The notes beneath the pieces are model-generated. The model worked only from the letters and a program-made list of their open reading frames with translations, searched no databases and had not been told where the DNA came from. A stretch of 64,000 nt of DNA from an uncultured Pelagibacteraceae bacterium (GTDB lineage: Bacteria; Pseudomonadota; Alphaproteobacteria; Pelagibacterales; Pelagibacteraceae). Location: contig CACISX010000001.1 in the NCBI GenBank assembly GCA_902589455.1, forward strand, positions 124,001-188,000. Reading direction: 5' to 3'. The position numbers and the translations under genes are program-made. Positions 37,016 to 47,229 of the stretch are shown here, in pieces. Position 1 is the first letter of the stretch, and each line of letters begins with the position of its first letter.

Positions 37016-39355
37016 TTAAGCTTTGACTCTGGATTTAGTTGGATCATAAAATGGAAAACCAACAACTTTAGCACCAATCCTTTTTTGATGACCATCGATT
37101 TTACCTATTTCAACCTCAGTACCGATTTCAGAATATTGGACATCTATTCTGCAAAGAGCAATATTTTTATTCAAGGTTGAGGACAAGCATCCGCTGGTAA
37201 CTACACCAACCTGTGATCTTCCAATATGAACACAGTCACCATGGCCTGCTATTTCTTTTCCATTAAGTTCTAGTCCTACTAATTTCTTTTGAGGATTGGC
37301 TTTTCTTTTAATCAATTCCTCTTTACCAATAAAATCTTCCTCTTTTGTTTTTAATGGAACGGCAAATCCAATTCCAGCTTCGAATGGATCTTGCTCTCCA
37401 TCAAACTCAGCGCCAAATAAAATTAAACCTGCCTCAATTCTTAGTTTATCTAGAGCAGCAAATCCAGCTGGTATCAATCCATCATCTTTACCTGCTTCAA
37501 TTAATTTATCCCAAACTTCGGGAGCATGTTTTGGATGACACCAAACTTCATAACCTAACTCACCAGTGTAACCTGTTCTAGAAACAATTAACGGAATACC
37601 CTGAAGTTCTTCTATTCTGCAAATTGTAAATCTGAACCAGCCCAACTCATCTATCGAAGGCTGTGTTGGTGGTGTAAAGATAATTTTTTTTAAAATTTCT
37701 CTACTTTTAGGACCTTGCAAAGATACATTGCTAATTTGGTCGGTAGAGTTTTTTACAATTGCATTAAAATTCTTTTTCTTTGCAATTTCTTTAAGCCATT
37801 CTCCACCATACTCATCTCCACATATCCATCTAAAACCTGTTTCACTTAATCTTAAAAGAGTTCCATCATCAAACATCATTCCATTTTCGTAACACATTGC
37901 AGAATACACAACCTGCCCAACAGAGAGTTTTTTTATATTTCTTGTAAGAGTGTAGTTCATTAACTCTTCAGCATCAGGACCAATTATTTCAAATTTTCTT
38001 AGTGATGATAGATCAATTAATACAGCTTCATTTCTACAAGCATTGTACTCATTAACTAAACCATGTTTGGTATAATCGTTTGGAAGCCAGAAGCCTCTAG
38101 CATCAACAAAATTTCTAGTTAATTTTGAAGTTCTTTCATAAAAGCCAGAATTTCGAGTAAGTTTATTTTCAGAGTCTGTTTTCATTCTAAAACCAAATGA
38201 CTTTCTAAATTCTTTATTTTTGTCATAAGTTCTAACAAATATATTTGTGGGATTCCATGAATTACATGGATCTATATCACTTGGACATGCGGTTGTTCCT
38301 ATTGTTAAATCTTTTAAAGCCTTAAACATTACATAATCACCAGGTCTTGAATAAGATTCATCAGAAATAACAGAATTTAATCCTCCAGCAGAGGTGTTAA
38401 AAAACAAATTAATTGCATGCCAACCTTTTTGTTTCTGTACACCGTATTTAGACATACTTTCAGTTAAGTTATCTGAACAATTTGGATGACCAAAATACCC
38501 TGAGTCTTCATAATACTTTGAAGTGCATGCAAGATTAAAAGTATCGTGTTTTCCAACAGTATCTCTTATTACTTCAACAAGTGGCTCATGATCTGTGTCA
38601 TAAAACTTAGAGAACAAACCTGGTCCCGGGAAAGTATTACCCATGAAGGTTCTTGTAGTTTGCCAGTCTAATCCTTTTTCAATTCCTTTTTCTAATTTTC
38701 TTGTATCAAATGCCACAAAGTCAGAACATTGTCTGCCAGTTGGACTTATTACTTGTATATAATCTCCTTCCTTAACCTCATAAGATATACAACTTTCTTT
38801 ATTTATATTTTCTTCATAAGCAGGTTCAAATACAGGATCAGGAATTACATTTAATTCCTTATCATTTACAATTTTTGCTCTTTTAACGAATATAGTTAAA
38901 TCAGTTGGTGGATTTTGTTTTGTAACATCCATATCTTTGCCAGGAGCTGCAAATATTGCGTAACATTTATCTTTTGACTTTAATTTAATTTTTTCACCAG
39001 GCTCTGTGTCTAGATCAAATATAATTGAAGATTTTGAATTAGAAATTTTTAAATTTCTTTTTTTTAATTGATAGTTTGTAGCTAAAATTGTCTCATCATT
39101 GCCACTAAGAATATTTTTTACGAAGTTTTTTTCATTGTTTGATTTAAGATTTAATATTCCAACATCTGAATTTCCATCTTTATCAAAACAAATAATCTCA
39201 CATGTTTGATTTCCTTCATTATTGATTATTTCTATTTCATCATCAGGAAAAATCTGAAAACCAGTTAGACCTCCACCATTGACAATATGTCTTTCAACCC
39301 CAGGTGGCAAAACATTTAAACCTGGATATTTTATTTCTTTACTTGTTCCTAACAT
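37016..39355 (-). CDS. tdm: DUF1989-GcvT fusion; trimethylamine N-oxide demethylase (Tdm)-like
   Basis: N-terminal DUF1989-like region with Cys motifs (GRQCSDF, NLACTSKYY, TACPSDIDPCNSW); C-terminal GcvT (GLVNEYNACRNEAVLIDLSSL, RTGYTGELGYEVW). Confidence 0.82.
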   Translation of the reverse strand: MLGTSKEIKYPGLNVLPPGVERHIVNGGGLTGFQIFPDDEIEIINNEGNQTCEIICFDKDGNSDVGILNLKSNNEKNFVKNILSGNDETILATNYQLKKRNLKISNSKSSIIFDLDTEPGEKIKLKSKDKCYAIFAAPGKDMDVTKQNPPTDLTIFVKRAKIVNDKELNVIPDPVFEPAYEENINKESCISYEVKEGDYIQVISPTGRQCSDFVAFDTRKLEKGIEKGLDWQTTRTFMGNTFPGPGLFSKFYDTDHEPLVEVIRDTVGKHDTFNLACTSKYYEDSGYFGHPNCSDNLTESMSKYGVQKQKGWHAINLFFNTSAGGLNSVISDESYSRPGDYVMFKALKDLTIGTTACPSDIDPCNSWNPTNIFVRTYDKNKEFRKSFGFRMKTDSENKLTRNSGFYERTSKLTRNFVDARGFWLPNDYTKHGLVNEYNACRNEAVLIDLSSLRKFEIIGPDAEELMNYTLTRNIKKLSVGQVVYSAMCYENGMMFDDGTLLRLSETGFRWICGDEYGGEWLKEIAKKKNFNAIVKNSTDQISNVSLQGPKSREILKKIIFTPPTQPSIDELGWFRFTICRIEELQGIPLIVSRTGYTGELGYEVWCHPKHAPEVWDKLIEAGKDDGLIPAGFAALDKLRIEAGLILFGAEFDGEQDPFEAGIGFAVPLKTKEEDFIGKEELIKRKANPQKKLVGLELNGKEIAGHGDCVHIGRSQVGVVTSGCLSSTLNKNIALCRIDVQYSEIGTEVEIGKIDGHQKRIGAKVVGFPFYDPTKSRVKA

Positions 39356-39498
39356 TTTTTAAAAATATATTATTGTTATCTAGATTATCATCATTTTTAT
39401 TGTTTAAATATATATATATTTTTTAGAACTAATAATCCTTTACCTATCTGTTCTTTTTGTCATAGACTATCGATATTAATATTAATAGAGGGGTATAC

Positions 39499-40443
39499 AT
39501 GAAAAAAATAATATCATTACTATCTGCTCTAGTTATTTCTGTTGTAAGTTTTGCAGGAATTTCTAACGCCGATAGCAAGAAGCCTATCGTTATCCCAACT
39601 CATAACTGGTCAAGTCAAATTGTAATGGCTTACGTTATTGGTGGGATTTTCGAAAGTATGGGTAATAACGTTAAATACGTTAATGCAGACTCACAAGCAG
39701 TTTATGAGTCAATTAGAATTGGAGATGTAACTATATCTCACGAGGTATGGGAATCTGCATTTGGTAAATCGTTTACTACCGCTTTAGATAAAGGTGGTTT
39801 ACTAGATTGGGGAGATCATGAAGCAAGAACTCTTGAAGATATGGGATATCCAAACTGGGTTGCTGAAAAAGGATTATGCCCAGGTTTACCAGACTGGACA
39901 GCTTTAAAAAATCCAGATTGTGCTAAAAACTTTACAACACCTGATTCACCAGATGGAAAAGGAAGAATGTTGGAAGGTCCACAAACTTGGCATGGTGACT
40001 TAATTCCACAAAGGGTTGATGCACTAGGTTTAGGTGATTTATGGTGGGTTAAATTTGCTGGAAGTGCTGATGCACTTTGGGCAGAGTTAGCTGCAGCTGA
40101 AAAAGAAGGAAGAGGAACAATTATCTTCAACTGGACGCCTAACTTTACAGATGGTGCTGGTTTTACATTTATTGACTTCCCTCCATATACAGCTGGTTGT
40201 AGACCAGAAGATGGTGGAGATGGTAAATGTGGTTCTCCTGATGGATACTTGAAAAAAGCAGTTCATGAGGATTTTCCAAAAACTCATCCTGATGCAGCAG
40301 CAACGTTTAAGAAAATGTCATTCTCTACAAGTCAAATTGGTGCAATGGCAGCTTTAGTTGACGTTGACAAAATGACTCACGAAGATGCAGCTAAAAAATG
40401 GTTAGCTGATAACAAGTCAGTTTGGCAAGCTTTTACTAAATAA
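39499..40443 (+). CDS. tmoX: periplasmic substrate-binding protein of the glycine betaine/TMAO type (OpuAC/TmoX-like)
   Basis: Signal peptide; IVIPTHNWSSQIVMAYVIGGIFESMG; W-rich (PNWVAEKG, LWWVKFAGSADALWAEL); divergent from tdm. Confidence 0.75.
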   Translation: MKKIISLLSALVISVVSFAGISNADSKKPIVIPTHNWSSQIVMAYVIGGIFESMGNNVKYVNADSQAVYESIRIGDVTISHEVWESAFGKSFTTALDKGGLLDWGDHEARTLEDMGYPNWVAEKGLCPGLPDWTALKNPDCAKNFTTPDSPDGKGRMLEGPQTWHGDLIPQRVDALGLGDLWWVKFAGSADALWAELAAAEKEGRGTIIFNWTPNFTDGAGFTFIDFPPYTAGCRPEDGGDGKCGSPDGYLKKAVHEDFPKTHPDAAATFKKMSFSTSQIGAMAALVDVDKMTHEDAAKKWLADNKSVWQAFTK

Positions 40444-40467
40444 GGATAAAAGTTCAAATTTTAAATC

Positions 40468-40499
40468 TCCCCCAACATTGTTGGGGGGGATTTTTTTTT
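40468..40499 (+). terminator. Strong intrinsic terminator after the TmoX-like gene
   Basis: TCCCCCAACATTGTTGGGGGG hairpin followed by A and T9. Confidence 0.92.
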
Positions 40500-40518
40500 A
40501 AATAATTTTGTGTAAAAT

Positions 40519-40902
40519 ATGTTTATGAAAAGATCTATTCTTGTTTTTCTTTTAAGTTTTCTAGTTTGCTCATCAGTCTTTGCACGAAGTACAGGCTGCA
40601 AAGAAGGTAATTGTGATAATGGATATGGTAAGTGGGTTTATACCGATAAAACAACTTATGAAGGAGAATGGGTTTCAACAAAAAAACAAGGACAAGGTGT
40701 AGAGACTTGGCCAAATGGATATATTTATAAAGGAGAATTCAAAAATAGTGTCTGGAGTGGAATAGGCACATTAACATTTCCTGATGGTTCTACTTATGAA
40801 GGAGAGTGGGCGAATGGTTTTATGAATGGTCAAGGAACATTTACTTGGTCTGATGGAAAACAAAAAACAGGTATTTGGAAGAACGGTAAGTTACAAGAAT
40901 AA
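40519..40902 (+). CDS. secreted MORN-repeat protein
   Basis: Signal peptide MKRSILVFLLSFLVCSSVFA; consecutive MORN repeats (YEGEWVSTKKQGQGVETWPNG, YKGEFKNSVWSGIGTLTFPDG, YEGEWANGFMNGQGTFTWSDG). Confidence 0.85.
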   Translation: MFMKRSILVFLLSFLVCSSVFARSTGCKEGNCDNGYGKWVYTDKTTYEGEWVSTKKQGQGVETWPNGYIYKGEFKNSVWSGIGTLTFPDGSTYEGEWANGFMNGQGTFTWSDGKQKTGIWKNGKLQE

Positions 40903-41453
40903 TGTCTAAAGAAAATTATATTAATAAAATAAAAGATTTACCGGAGTCTTTGAGACAATTTATTGGTCTTATATTTATTACTCTAATAGTAATTTTATCT
41001 TTTAGTATTTTAAATGGAATTTTTGGACAAGGTGATGATTTAGTAAAAAGAATGAAATTAGAAGAAGAAAGAATTGCTGAAGAAAAAAAATTAAGTGAGT
41101 TAATATCTAAACTACCCTCCGGAATATTGGTCTCATTTGATGGAACTGATCACTACAAATTAACAGATGAAGTATATGAGCAGGTATGTAAAGCTACAAA
41201 GCTAATTCCTCAAAGAGCAATAATGGGAGCTAATTTCTTAAATTTTAGAGCACATGAGCTTTATACAATTAATGGAAATAAAATTGATGAAACTTTTGTA
41301 GAGTGGGATCAAGAAAAAGGTAAATGTTTTGCGGGTTTTACGGTTAGTGGAAATAATGTAGGTGTTGATGAAAGTATTACTATAAGTGGAGAGGCTTTAA
41401 GTTTTTTAAGCACAGGAATTGATACAAGAATTTATTTTATTAAAAATTTTTAA
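40902..41453 (+). CDS. uncharacterised single-TM protein
   Basis: N-terminal TM (FIGLIFITLIVILSFSILNGIFG), coiled segment and C-terminal globular domain; abuts the MORN gene. Confidence 0.65.
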   Translation: MSKENYINKIKDLPESLRQFIGLIFITLIVILSFSILNGIFGQGDDLVKRMKLEEERIAEEKKLSELISKLPSGILVSFDGTDHYKLTDEVYEQVCKATKLIPQRAIMGANFLNFRAHELYTINGNKIDETFVEWDQEKGKCFAGFTVSGNNVGVDESITISGEALSFLSTGIDTRIYFIKNF

Positions 41454-41518
41454 TGAGGAAAGGCAACAATTATTAACATTTTAATTTTATAGAATTTAAT
41501 ATAACTTTAAAACAATTT

Positions 41519-42550
41519 ATGTCTGAGACTGTAATTAAATGCGAGTCGGTTTATAAAATTTTTGGAGAAAATGCCAAAAAGATGCTTGAAGAATCTAATG
41601 GCAACGTAGACGCAAAAACCTTTCAAGAAAAAGGATGTATAGTTGGAGTTAATAACGCTTCTTTTGAAGTTGCCAAAGGAGAAATGTTAGTAGTGATGGG
41701 ATTATCTGGTTCGGGTAAATCAACTTTGCTTCGATGTATATCAAGACTAACAGATGCAACAGGTGGAAAAATTTTCATAGAAGGTCAAGATTTACTTGAA
41801 TTAAACAATAAAGAATTAATTGAACTTAGAAGAAGTAAAATGGGAATGGTATTTCAAAGTTTTGCTTTACTACCTCATAAAACTGTTGTTGAAAATATTG
41901 CTTTTCCTTTACAGATTAAAGGTACAAAGACTGAAGATAGTATTAATAGAGCAATGGAGATGGTAAAATTAGTTGGACTTGATGGAAGAGAAAACTATTT
42001 TCCTAGAGAGCTTTCAGGTGGGCAACAACAAAGAGTAGGGATCGCAAGATCATTAGCAGTGGAACCAGATATATGGTTTTTAGACGAGCCATTTTCTGCG
42101 TTAGATCCATTAATAAGAAAAGAAATGCAAGATGAGTTTTTAAGACTTCAGGAAAAATTACAAAAGACAATAATGTTTATTACACATGATTTTGATGAGG
42201 CATTAAAATTGGCTGATCGTATAGCAATTATGAAAGATGGTATAATTGAACAATTAGATACACCTGCAAACATTGTATTAAATCCTGCAACTGAATATGT
42301 AAGAAAGTTTACCGAAGAAGTGCCTAGAGAGAAAGTTTTGGTAATCGAGGATGTAATGGATACAACGAGCAATGATAATTTGGGGGATTTAAAGGTTTTA
42401 AAAGATGAGATTATAGAAAATGTAGCAGAAAAAATTCTTACTCAAGAAAAAATAGTAGCAGTAGTTGATTCTGAAAATAATATTGTTGGATCAATTAAAC
42501 CTTCAAAAATAATCGATACAGTTTTTGGAGGAAGAAAAAACGGAAGTTAA
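41519..42550 (+). CDS. ABC transporter ATP-binding protein, ProV/Tmo-type
   Basis: GLSGSGKSTLLRC, LSGGQQQRVGIARSL, C-terminal CBS-like segment. Confidence 0.88.
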   Translation: MSETVIKCESVYKIFGENAKKMLEESNGNVDAKTFQEKGCIVGVNNASFEVAKGEMLVVMGLSGSGKSTLLRCISRLTDATGGKIFIEGQDLLELNNKELIELRRSKMGMVFQSFALLPHKTVVENIAFPLQIKGTKTEDSINRAMEMVKLVGLDGRENYFPRELSGGQQQRVGIARSLAVEPDIWFLDEPFSALDPLIRKEMQDEFLRLQEKLQKTIMFITHDFDEALKLADRIAIMKDGIIEQLDTPANIVLNPATEYVRKFTEEVPREKVLVIEDVMDTTSNDNLGDLKVLKDEIIENVAEKILTQEKIVAVVDSENNIVGSIKPSKIIDTVFGGRKNGS

Positions 42551-42553
42551 AAT

Positions 42554-44707
42554 ATGGAGTATCTAAAAAAATATCCAAAATTATTTCAATGGTTATTTTT
42601 ATTAGTTGTATTTTTTGCTTTATGTTTTGCTATTGATGTTCCCGAAACTTATAAATTTATTAGAGGACAAGCAGAATTTGTAAAAGATCCAAACCAAAGT
42701 GTTTACTTTTTTCTTGGCAAAGAAGTTAGGTATTATGCTTTTGATGTATTTTGGAGATTACCCCCGTTACTAGGTTGGCTGCCTATTTGGATAAACGATT
42801 CTTTATTTTTCTTAATGAATGAGTGGATGCCAATGGAGTTTTGGAATGAAGATACTCAAGAGTTTAAAACTCGACCAATACTTTTACAGATAAGTAGAAA
42901 TTTAACTGCATTCATGACTTTTTTAATTGAATTAATTAGAGAAATTTTATTGGGGGGCTTAGAAACTATTGTTGCATTCACTAGTTGGGATTTTATTGAT
43001 GCTTATCCTTGGTTAGAGTTACCAGGTTTACCTTGGACTATTGTTGCTGCTGGAGCGGCTATACTTTCTTATAAACTTAGCGGAAAAGGATTAGCTTTGT
43101 TTGCAGGGTTAACAATGATCTATATTTCTATATTTGGTCAGTGGAAACCTTCAATGCAAACTCTTTCTTTTATACTTGTTGCAGCTCCGCTATCATTTAT
43201 TTTTGGTTTAGGTCTAGGAATTGCTGCTTATAAAAGTAAACGTGTTGAAAAAGCTTTGTACCCAATTCTTCTAGTGATGCAGACTATGCCACAATACGCT
43301 GTATTAGTTCCTGCACTTGTTCTATTTGGAGTTGGTGATCATGCTGCTGTAATCATTACAATGGTTGTTGCGGTTCCACCAATGATACTACTTACAATTT
43401 TAGGCTTAAGAGCCATACCACCAGAAGTTATTGAAGCTGGAAGGATGAGTGGGTGTACTAATTGGCAACTAATGCTAAAGGTATTAATTCCTACAGCAAG
43501 ACGAGATATTTTAATTGGAGTTAACCAAGTTATTATGGTTTGTTTTTCAATGGCAGTCATATCTGCTTTCATTGGTGCCAAAGGTTTAGGATTTAATTTA
43601 TTATTAGCTTTGAACCAACTTAATATTGGATTAGCATTAGAAGCAGGATTGTGTATCAGTTTAATTGCAATTCTTCTTGATAAAATGTCTTTAGCTTGGG
43701 CAAACAAACAAACTGATTATTTTGGTAATCTGACATTTTTCCAAAGAAATAAAAACGTAATATTTTTTGCAGCTTCATTCGTAATTGGAATAATTCTTGC
43801 ATATGTTGGGACTTTTATTTTCAAAGGTAGTTTTAATTACTTGTTTGAAATTCCCCATAATAAAGGAATATCAACAGCAGATTTTTGGAATAAAGGAGTT
43901 GATTGGATTTTTGATACTTTCTTCGTGTATATTAAAGCATTCAATACATGGTTAATTCAAGATGTGCTTCAGCCGATGAGAGCTTTATATTTAAGAATGC
44001 CTGCAGTAGCTACATTAGTGTTAGCAGTTGGAGCGGGATATTTAATTGGAGGAATTCGTTCAGCGTTAGTTGTTGCTGCTTTGACTTTATTTATAGCACT
44101 AAGTCCATGGTGGGATAGAGCGCTAGTTACATTATATATGGCAACTTTTGGAGTAGTTATTTCTTGTTTAATAGGATTTACAGTTGGAACATTATGTTTT
44201 CAAAATAAAAAATCAGCAGCGTTTATGCTAGGTGTTTGTGATATATTTCAAACATTCCCATCTTTTGTATATTTAATCCCAGTAATGATGCTTTTTGGAA
44301 TTACAGATACTTCTGTATTAATTGCAGTAATTGTTTATGCAACAATTCCTGCAACAAGGTACACAATTGAAGGTTTAAGAAGTGTCCCTGTGGGCTTGCA
44401 TGAAGCTGCAACAATGTCTGGTGTAAATAAACTTCAAAGATTAACAAAAATTGAGTTTCCATTAGCATTTCCACATATGATGCTAGGTTTAAATCAAACA
44501 ATAGTTTTTGCTTTATTTATGGTGATAATTGGAGCATTTATTGGAACAGAAGATCTTGGACAATATATTTTAAAAGCCCTATCAGATAAAAATGGCGCAG
44601 GAATTGGTTTAACACTTGGTATCTGTGTTGCGTTTATAGGATTGATTTTCGATAACTTGATTAGAACTTGGGTAGAAAAAAGAAAAAAACACTTAGGCAT
44701 AGCGTAG
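42554..44707 (+). CDS. ABC transporter permease with two fused ProW-like domains
   Basis: Two EAA-like motifs (EAGRMSGCTNWQLMLKVLIPTAR; EAATMSGVNKLQRLTKIEFPLAFPHM). Confidence 0.88.
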   Translation: MEYLKKYPKLFQWLFLLVVFFALCFAIDVPETYKFIRGQAEFVKDPNQSVYFFLGKEVRYYAFDVFWRLPPLLGWLPIWINDSLFFLMNEWMPMEFWNEDTQEFKTRPILLQISRNLTAFMTFLIELIREILLGGLETIVAFTSWDFIDAYPWLELPGLPWTIVAAGAAILSYKLSGKGLALFAGLTMIYISIFGQWKPSMQTLSFILVAAPLSFIFGLGLGIAAYKSKRVEKALYPILLVMQTMPQYAVLVPALVLFGVGDHAAVIITMVVAVPPMILLTILGLRAIPPEVIEAGRMSGCTNWQLMLKVLIPTARRDILIGVNQVIMVCFSMAVISAFIGAKGLGFNLLLALNQLNIGLALEAGLCISLIAILLDKMSLAWANKQTDYFGNLTFFQRNKNVIFFAASFVIGIILAYVGTFIFKGSFNYLFEIPHNKGISTADFWNKGVDWIFDTFFVYIKAFNTWLIQDVLQPMRALYLRMPAVATLVLAVGAGYLIGGIRSALVVAALTLFIALSPWWDRALVTLYMATFGVVISCLIGFTVGTLCFQNKKSAAFMLGVCDIFQTFPSFVYLIPVMMLFGITDTSVLIAVIVYATIPATRYTIEGLRSVPVGLHEAATMSGVNKLQRLTKIEFPLAFPHMMLGLNQTIVFALFMVIIGAFIGTEDLGQYILKALSDKNGAGIGLTLGICVAFIGLIFDNLIRTWVEKRKKHLGIA

Positions 44708-44711
44708 TTCG

Positions 44712-46190
44712 TTGAAAAAATTTATAATTTCTATTGATCAAGGTACCACTTCTTCAAGAGTAATTCTTTTTAACACTAAAGGAAGAATTGAATTTGTTTC
44801 ACAGTATGAATTTAAACAATATTTCCCAAAAAATGGGTGGGTAGAACATAACCCAAATGAGATTTGGTCAACAACTCTTAAAGCACTTAAGAATGTTATT
44901 AATAAGGCCAATAAAATCAGAGGCCATATTATTAGTATTGGAATTACCAATCAAAGAGAAACAACCATTTTATGGAACAAGAAAACAGGAAAGCCAATTT
45001 ATAATGCAATAGTTTGGCAAGATCGAAGAACTCAAGAATATTGTAAAAAACTTAAAAACAAAAAATATGAAAATGATTTTAGAAAGAAAACAGGATTATT
45101 TATTGATCCTTATTTTTCAGCAACAAAAGTAAGGTGGATTTTAGATAATGTAAAGGAGTCTAAAAAATTATTAAAATCAAAAAATTTATTATTTGGGACA
45201 GTTGATACTTTTTTAATTTGGAAATTAACTAAAGGAAAACAACATTTAACCGAAGCTACAAATGCAAGTAGGACAATGTTGTTTAATATTAATAATAATA
45301 AGTGGGACCATGAGATTTTAAAAAAATTAAATATTCCAAAGGGTATTTTACCTGAAGTAAAAAATTCAGCCGATGATTTTGGCAAAACTGATAAAAAAAT
45401 TACTGGAAAAGAGATTCCAATATCTGCTGTTTTAGGCGATCAACAGGCTGCAGCTGTTGGTCAAACTTGTTTTGAAAAAGGTTCAATTAAAAGTACTTAT
45501 GGAACAGGTGCTTTTGTAATTATGAATACAGGCTCCAAGAAAATAAATTCCAAAAATAAATTATTAACAACAATATGTTATCGATTGAATAATAAGACCA
45601 CTTATGCTTTAGAAGGTTCAATTTTCATAGCAGGTGCTGGTGTACAATGGTTAAGAGATAAAATGAAATTAATAAAAAAAGCACCAGAGACAGAAAAAAT
45701 AGCAAGATTATCAAATATAAATGATGGCATCTATGTCGTTCCCGCTTTCAGTGGTATGGGTGCACCTTATTGGAGACCAGAAGCAAGAGGTTTAATTACA
45801 GGTTTAACTAGAGATAGTAATTGGCAAAGTTTAGTAAGAGCAACAGTCGAGTCCGTTGCTTATCAAAGTTATGACCTTTTTAACGCTATGAATAAAGATG
45901 GTTTGAAACCTAGAATAGTAAAAATTGATGGAGGTATGGTTGCAAATAACTGGTTTTCACAATTCTTATCAGACACAATAAATTTAAAAGTAATTAGACC
46001 AAAAGTATTGGAAACTACCGCATTAGGAGTAGCGCTTTTTGCCGGATATCAAGTTGGAGAGTTTAAATCATTAAACCAAATTAAAAATATTTGGCAAAAA
46101 GATAGAGCTTTTTCTCCAAAAATTAAAAATTCATTGAGAAATCAATTATTACAAGGATGGAAACTAGCAATTAGAAAAACTTTGGCATAG
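44712..46190 (+). CDS. glpK: glycerol kinase (FGGY family)
   Basis: IDQGTTSSRVILF; GITNQRETTILWNKKTGKPIYNAIVWQDRRT; VDGGMVANNWFSQFLSD-type motif; TTG start. Confidence 0.92.
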   Translation: MKKFIISIDQGTTSSRVILFNTKGRIEFVSQYEFKQYFPKNGWVEHNPNEIWSTTLKALKNVINKANKIRGHIISIGITNQRETTILWNKKTGKPIYNAIVWQDRRTQEYCKKLKNKKYENDFRKKTGLFIDPYFSATKVRWILDNVKESKKLLKSKNLLFGTVDTFLIWKLTKGKQHLTEATNASRTMLFNINNNKWDHEILKKLNIPKGILPEVKNSADDFGKTDKKITGKEIPISAVLGDQQAAAVGQTCFEKGSIKSTYGTGAFVIMNTGSKKINSKNKLLTTICYRLNNKTTYALEGSIFIAGAGVQWLRDKMKLIKKAPETEKIARLSNINDGIYVVPAFSGMGAPYWRPEARGLITGLTRDSNWQSLVRATVESVAYQSYDLFNAMNKDGLKPRIVKIDGGMVANNWFSQFLSDTINLKVIRPKVLETTALGVALFAGYQVGEFKSLNQIKNIWQKDRAFSPKIKNSLRNQLLQGWKLAIRKTLA

Positions 46191-46198
46191 CTTAAGAT

Positions 46199-47227
46199 AT
46201 GAAAAAAATTGTAATTATTGGCGCTGGTGCGATGGGATCTGCTTTTTCTGTTCCTTGTGCAGATAATTTTAATGAAGTTTTTTTAGTTGGATCATTTCTT
46301 GAAGATAAAGTTATTGATGAAATTAAAAATTCAAATAATTTTCATCCTATTTTAAAAAGTCAGCTACCAAAAAATATAAAAGTCTTAAAATTCTCAGAAT
46401 TTAATGATGAAATTAAAAACAATATCGATCTTTTAGTTGTTGGGGTGAGCTCAAAAGGAATTGAGTGGATAGGGAATGAAATCTCTAAATTTTATAAATC
46501 TTCAGTTGATATTCTGCTATTAACAAAAGGTTTAGCTTTAATTGAAAATAAATTCGAAACTTTAGCAGAAAAACTAGATAATATTCTAAAAGAAAAAGGA
46601 ATTACTAATGCCAAAATTTCTGCTGTAGCAGGACCTTGTTTAGCGAATGGTTTGGTAAATAGAATAAATAGCAGTGTTGTGTTAGCAAATGAAAATATAA
46701 ATGTTGTAAAAAATATAGGATCAATAATTTCAACAAAATATTATTCTACAGAGTATTCAGATGATTTAATTGGAGTTGAGGTGTGTGCGGCTACAAAAAA
46801 CATTTACTCTATGTTAATTGGAGCCTCAGAAGGTTTGAGTAGCAAATCACTCGACAACGAAATTAAGAAAAAATATTTTCTTAATACAGCAGCGTCCTTA
46901 GCCTACAAGGCTGTCGCAGAAATGAAATCTTTAACTAGAAAATTAAATGGCAAAGCAGAGTCTGCCTTTGGTTTAGCAGGATTAGGAGATTTATATGTTA
47001 GTTCGGCTGGTGGCAGGAATAGTAAGATGGGATATTATTTAGGCCAAGGTCATTTATTTAAAGAGGCTAAAGAGAAATTCATGAAAGATATTACTGTAGA
47101 AGGCGCTGATTTAGCTCACGAAATAGGACCAAAAATTTTAAAAGAATTTGAAGAAAAGGAATTTCCTCTACTCTTTAGTATAATTAAATGTATTTGCAAT
47201 AACCAGAAACTAGAAATTAACTGGTAA
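46199..47227 (+). CDS. gpsA: NAD(P)-dependent glycerol-3-phosphate dehydrogenase
   Basis: IIGAGAMGSAFSVPCADN; GVEVCAATKNIYSMLIGASEGL; FGLAGLGDLYVSS. Confidence 0.85.
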   Translation: MKKIVIIGAGAMGSAFSVPCADNFNEVFLVGSFLEDKVIDEIKNSNNFHPILKSQLPKNIKVLKFSEFNDEIKNNIDLLVVGVSSKGIEWIGNEISKFYKSSVDILLLTKGLALIENKFETLAEKLDNILKEKGITNAKISAVAGPCLANGLVNRINSSVVLANENINVVKNIGSIISTKYYSTEYSDDLIGVEVCAATKNIYSMLIGASEGLSSKSLDNEIKKKYFLNTAASLAYKAVAEMKSLTRKLNGKAESAFGLAGLGDLYVSSAGGRNSKMGYYLGQGHLFKEAKEKFMKDITVEGADLAHEIGPKILKEFEEKEFPLLFSIIKCICNNQKLEINW

Positions 47228-47229
47228 TA

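Noticed and set aside
39356-39498. Possible riboswitch in the tdm-tmoX intergenic region
   Set aside because: AT-rich with no conserved riboswitch core that I could recognise; only ordinary promoter/RBS content (GAGGGG) is visible
43339-43707. 122-aa minus-strand ORF within the fused permease
   Set aside because: Antisense shadow of a TM-rich gene
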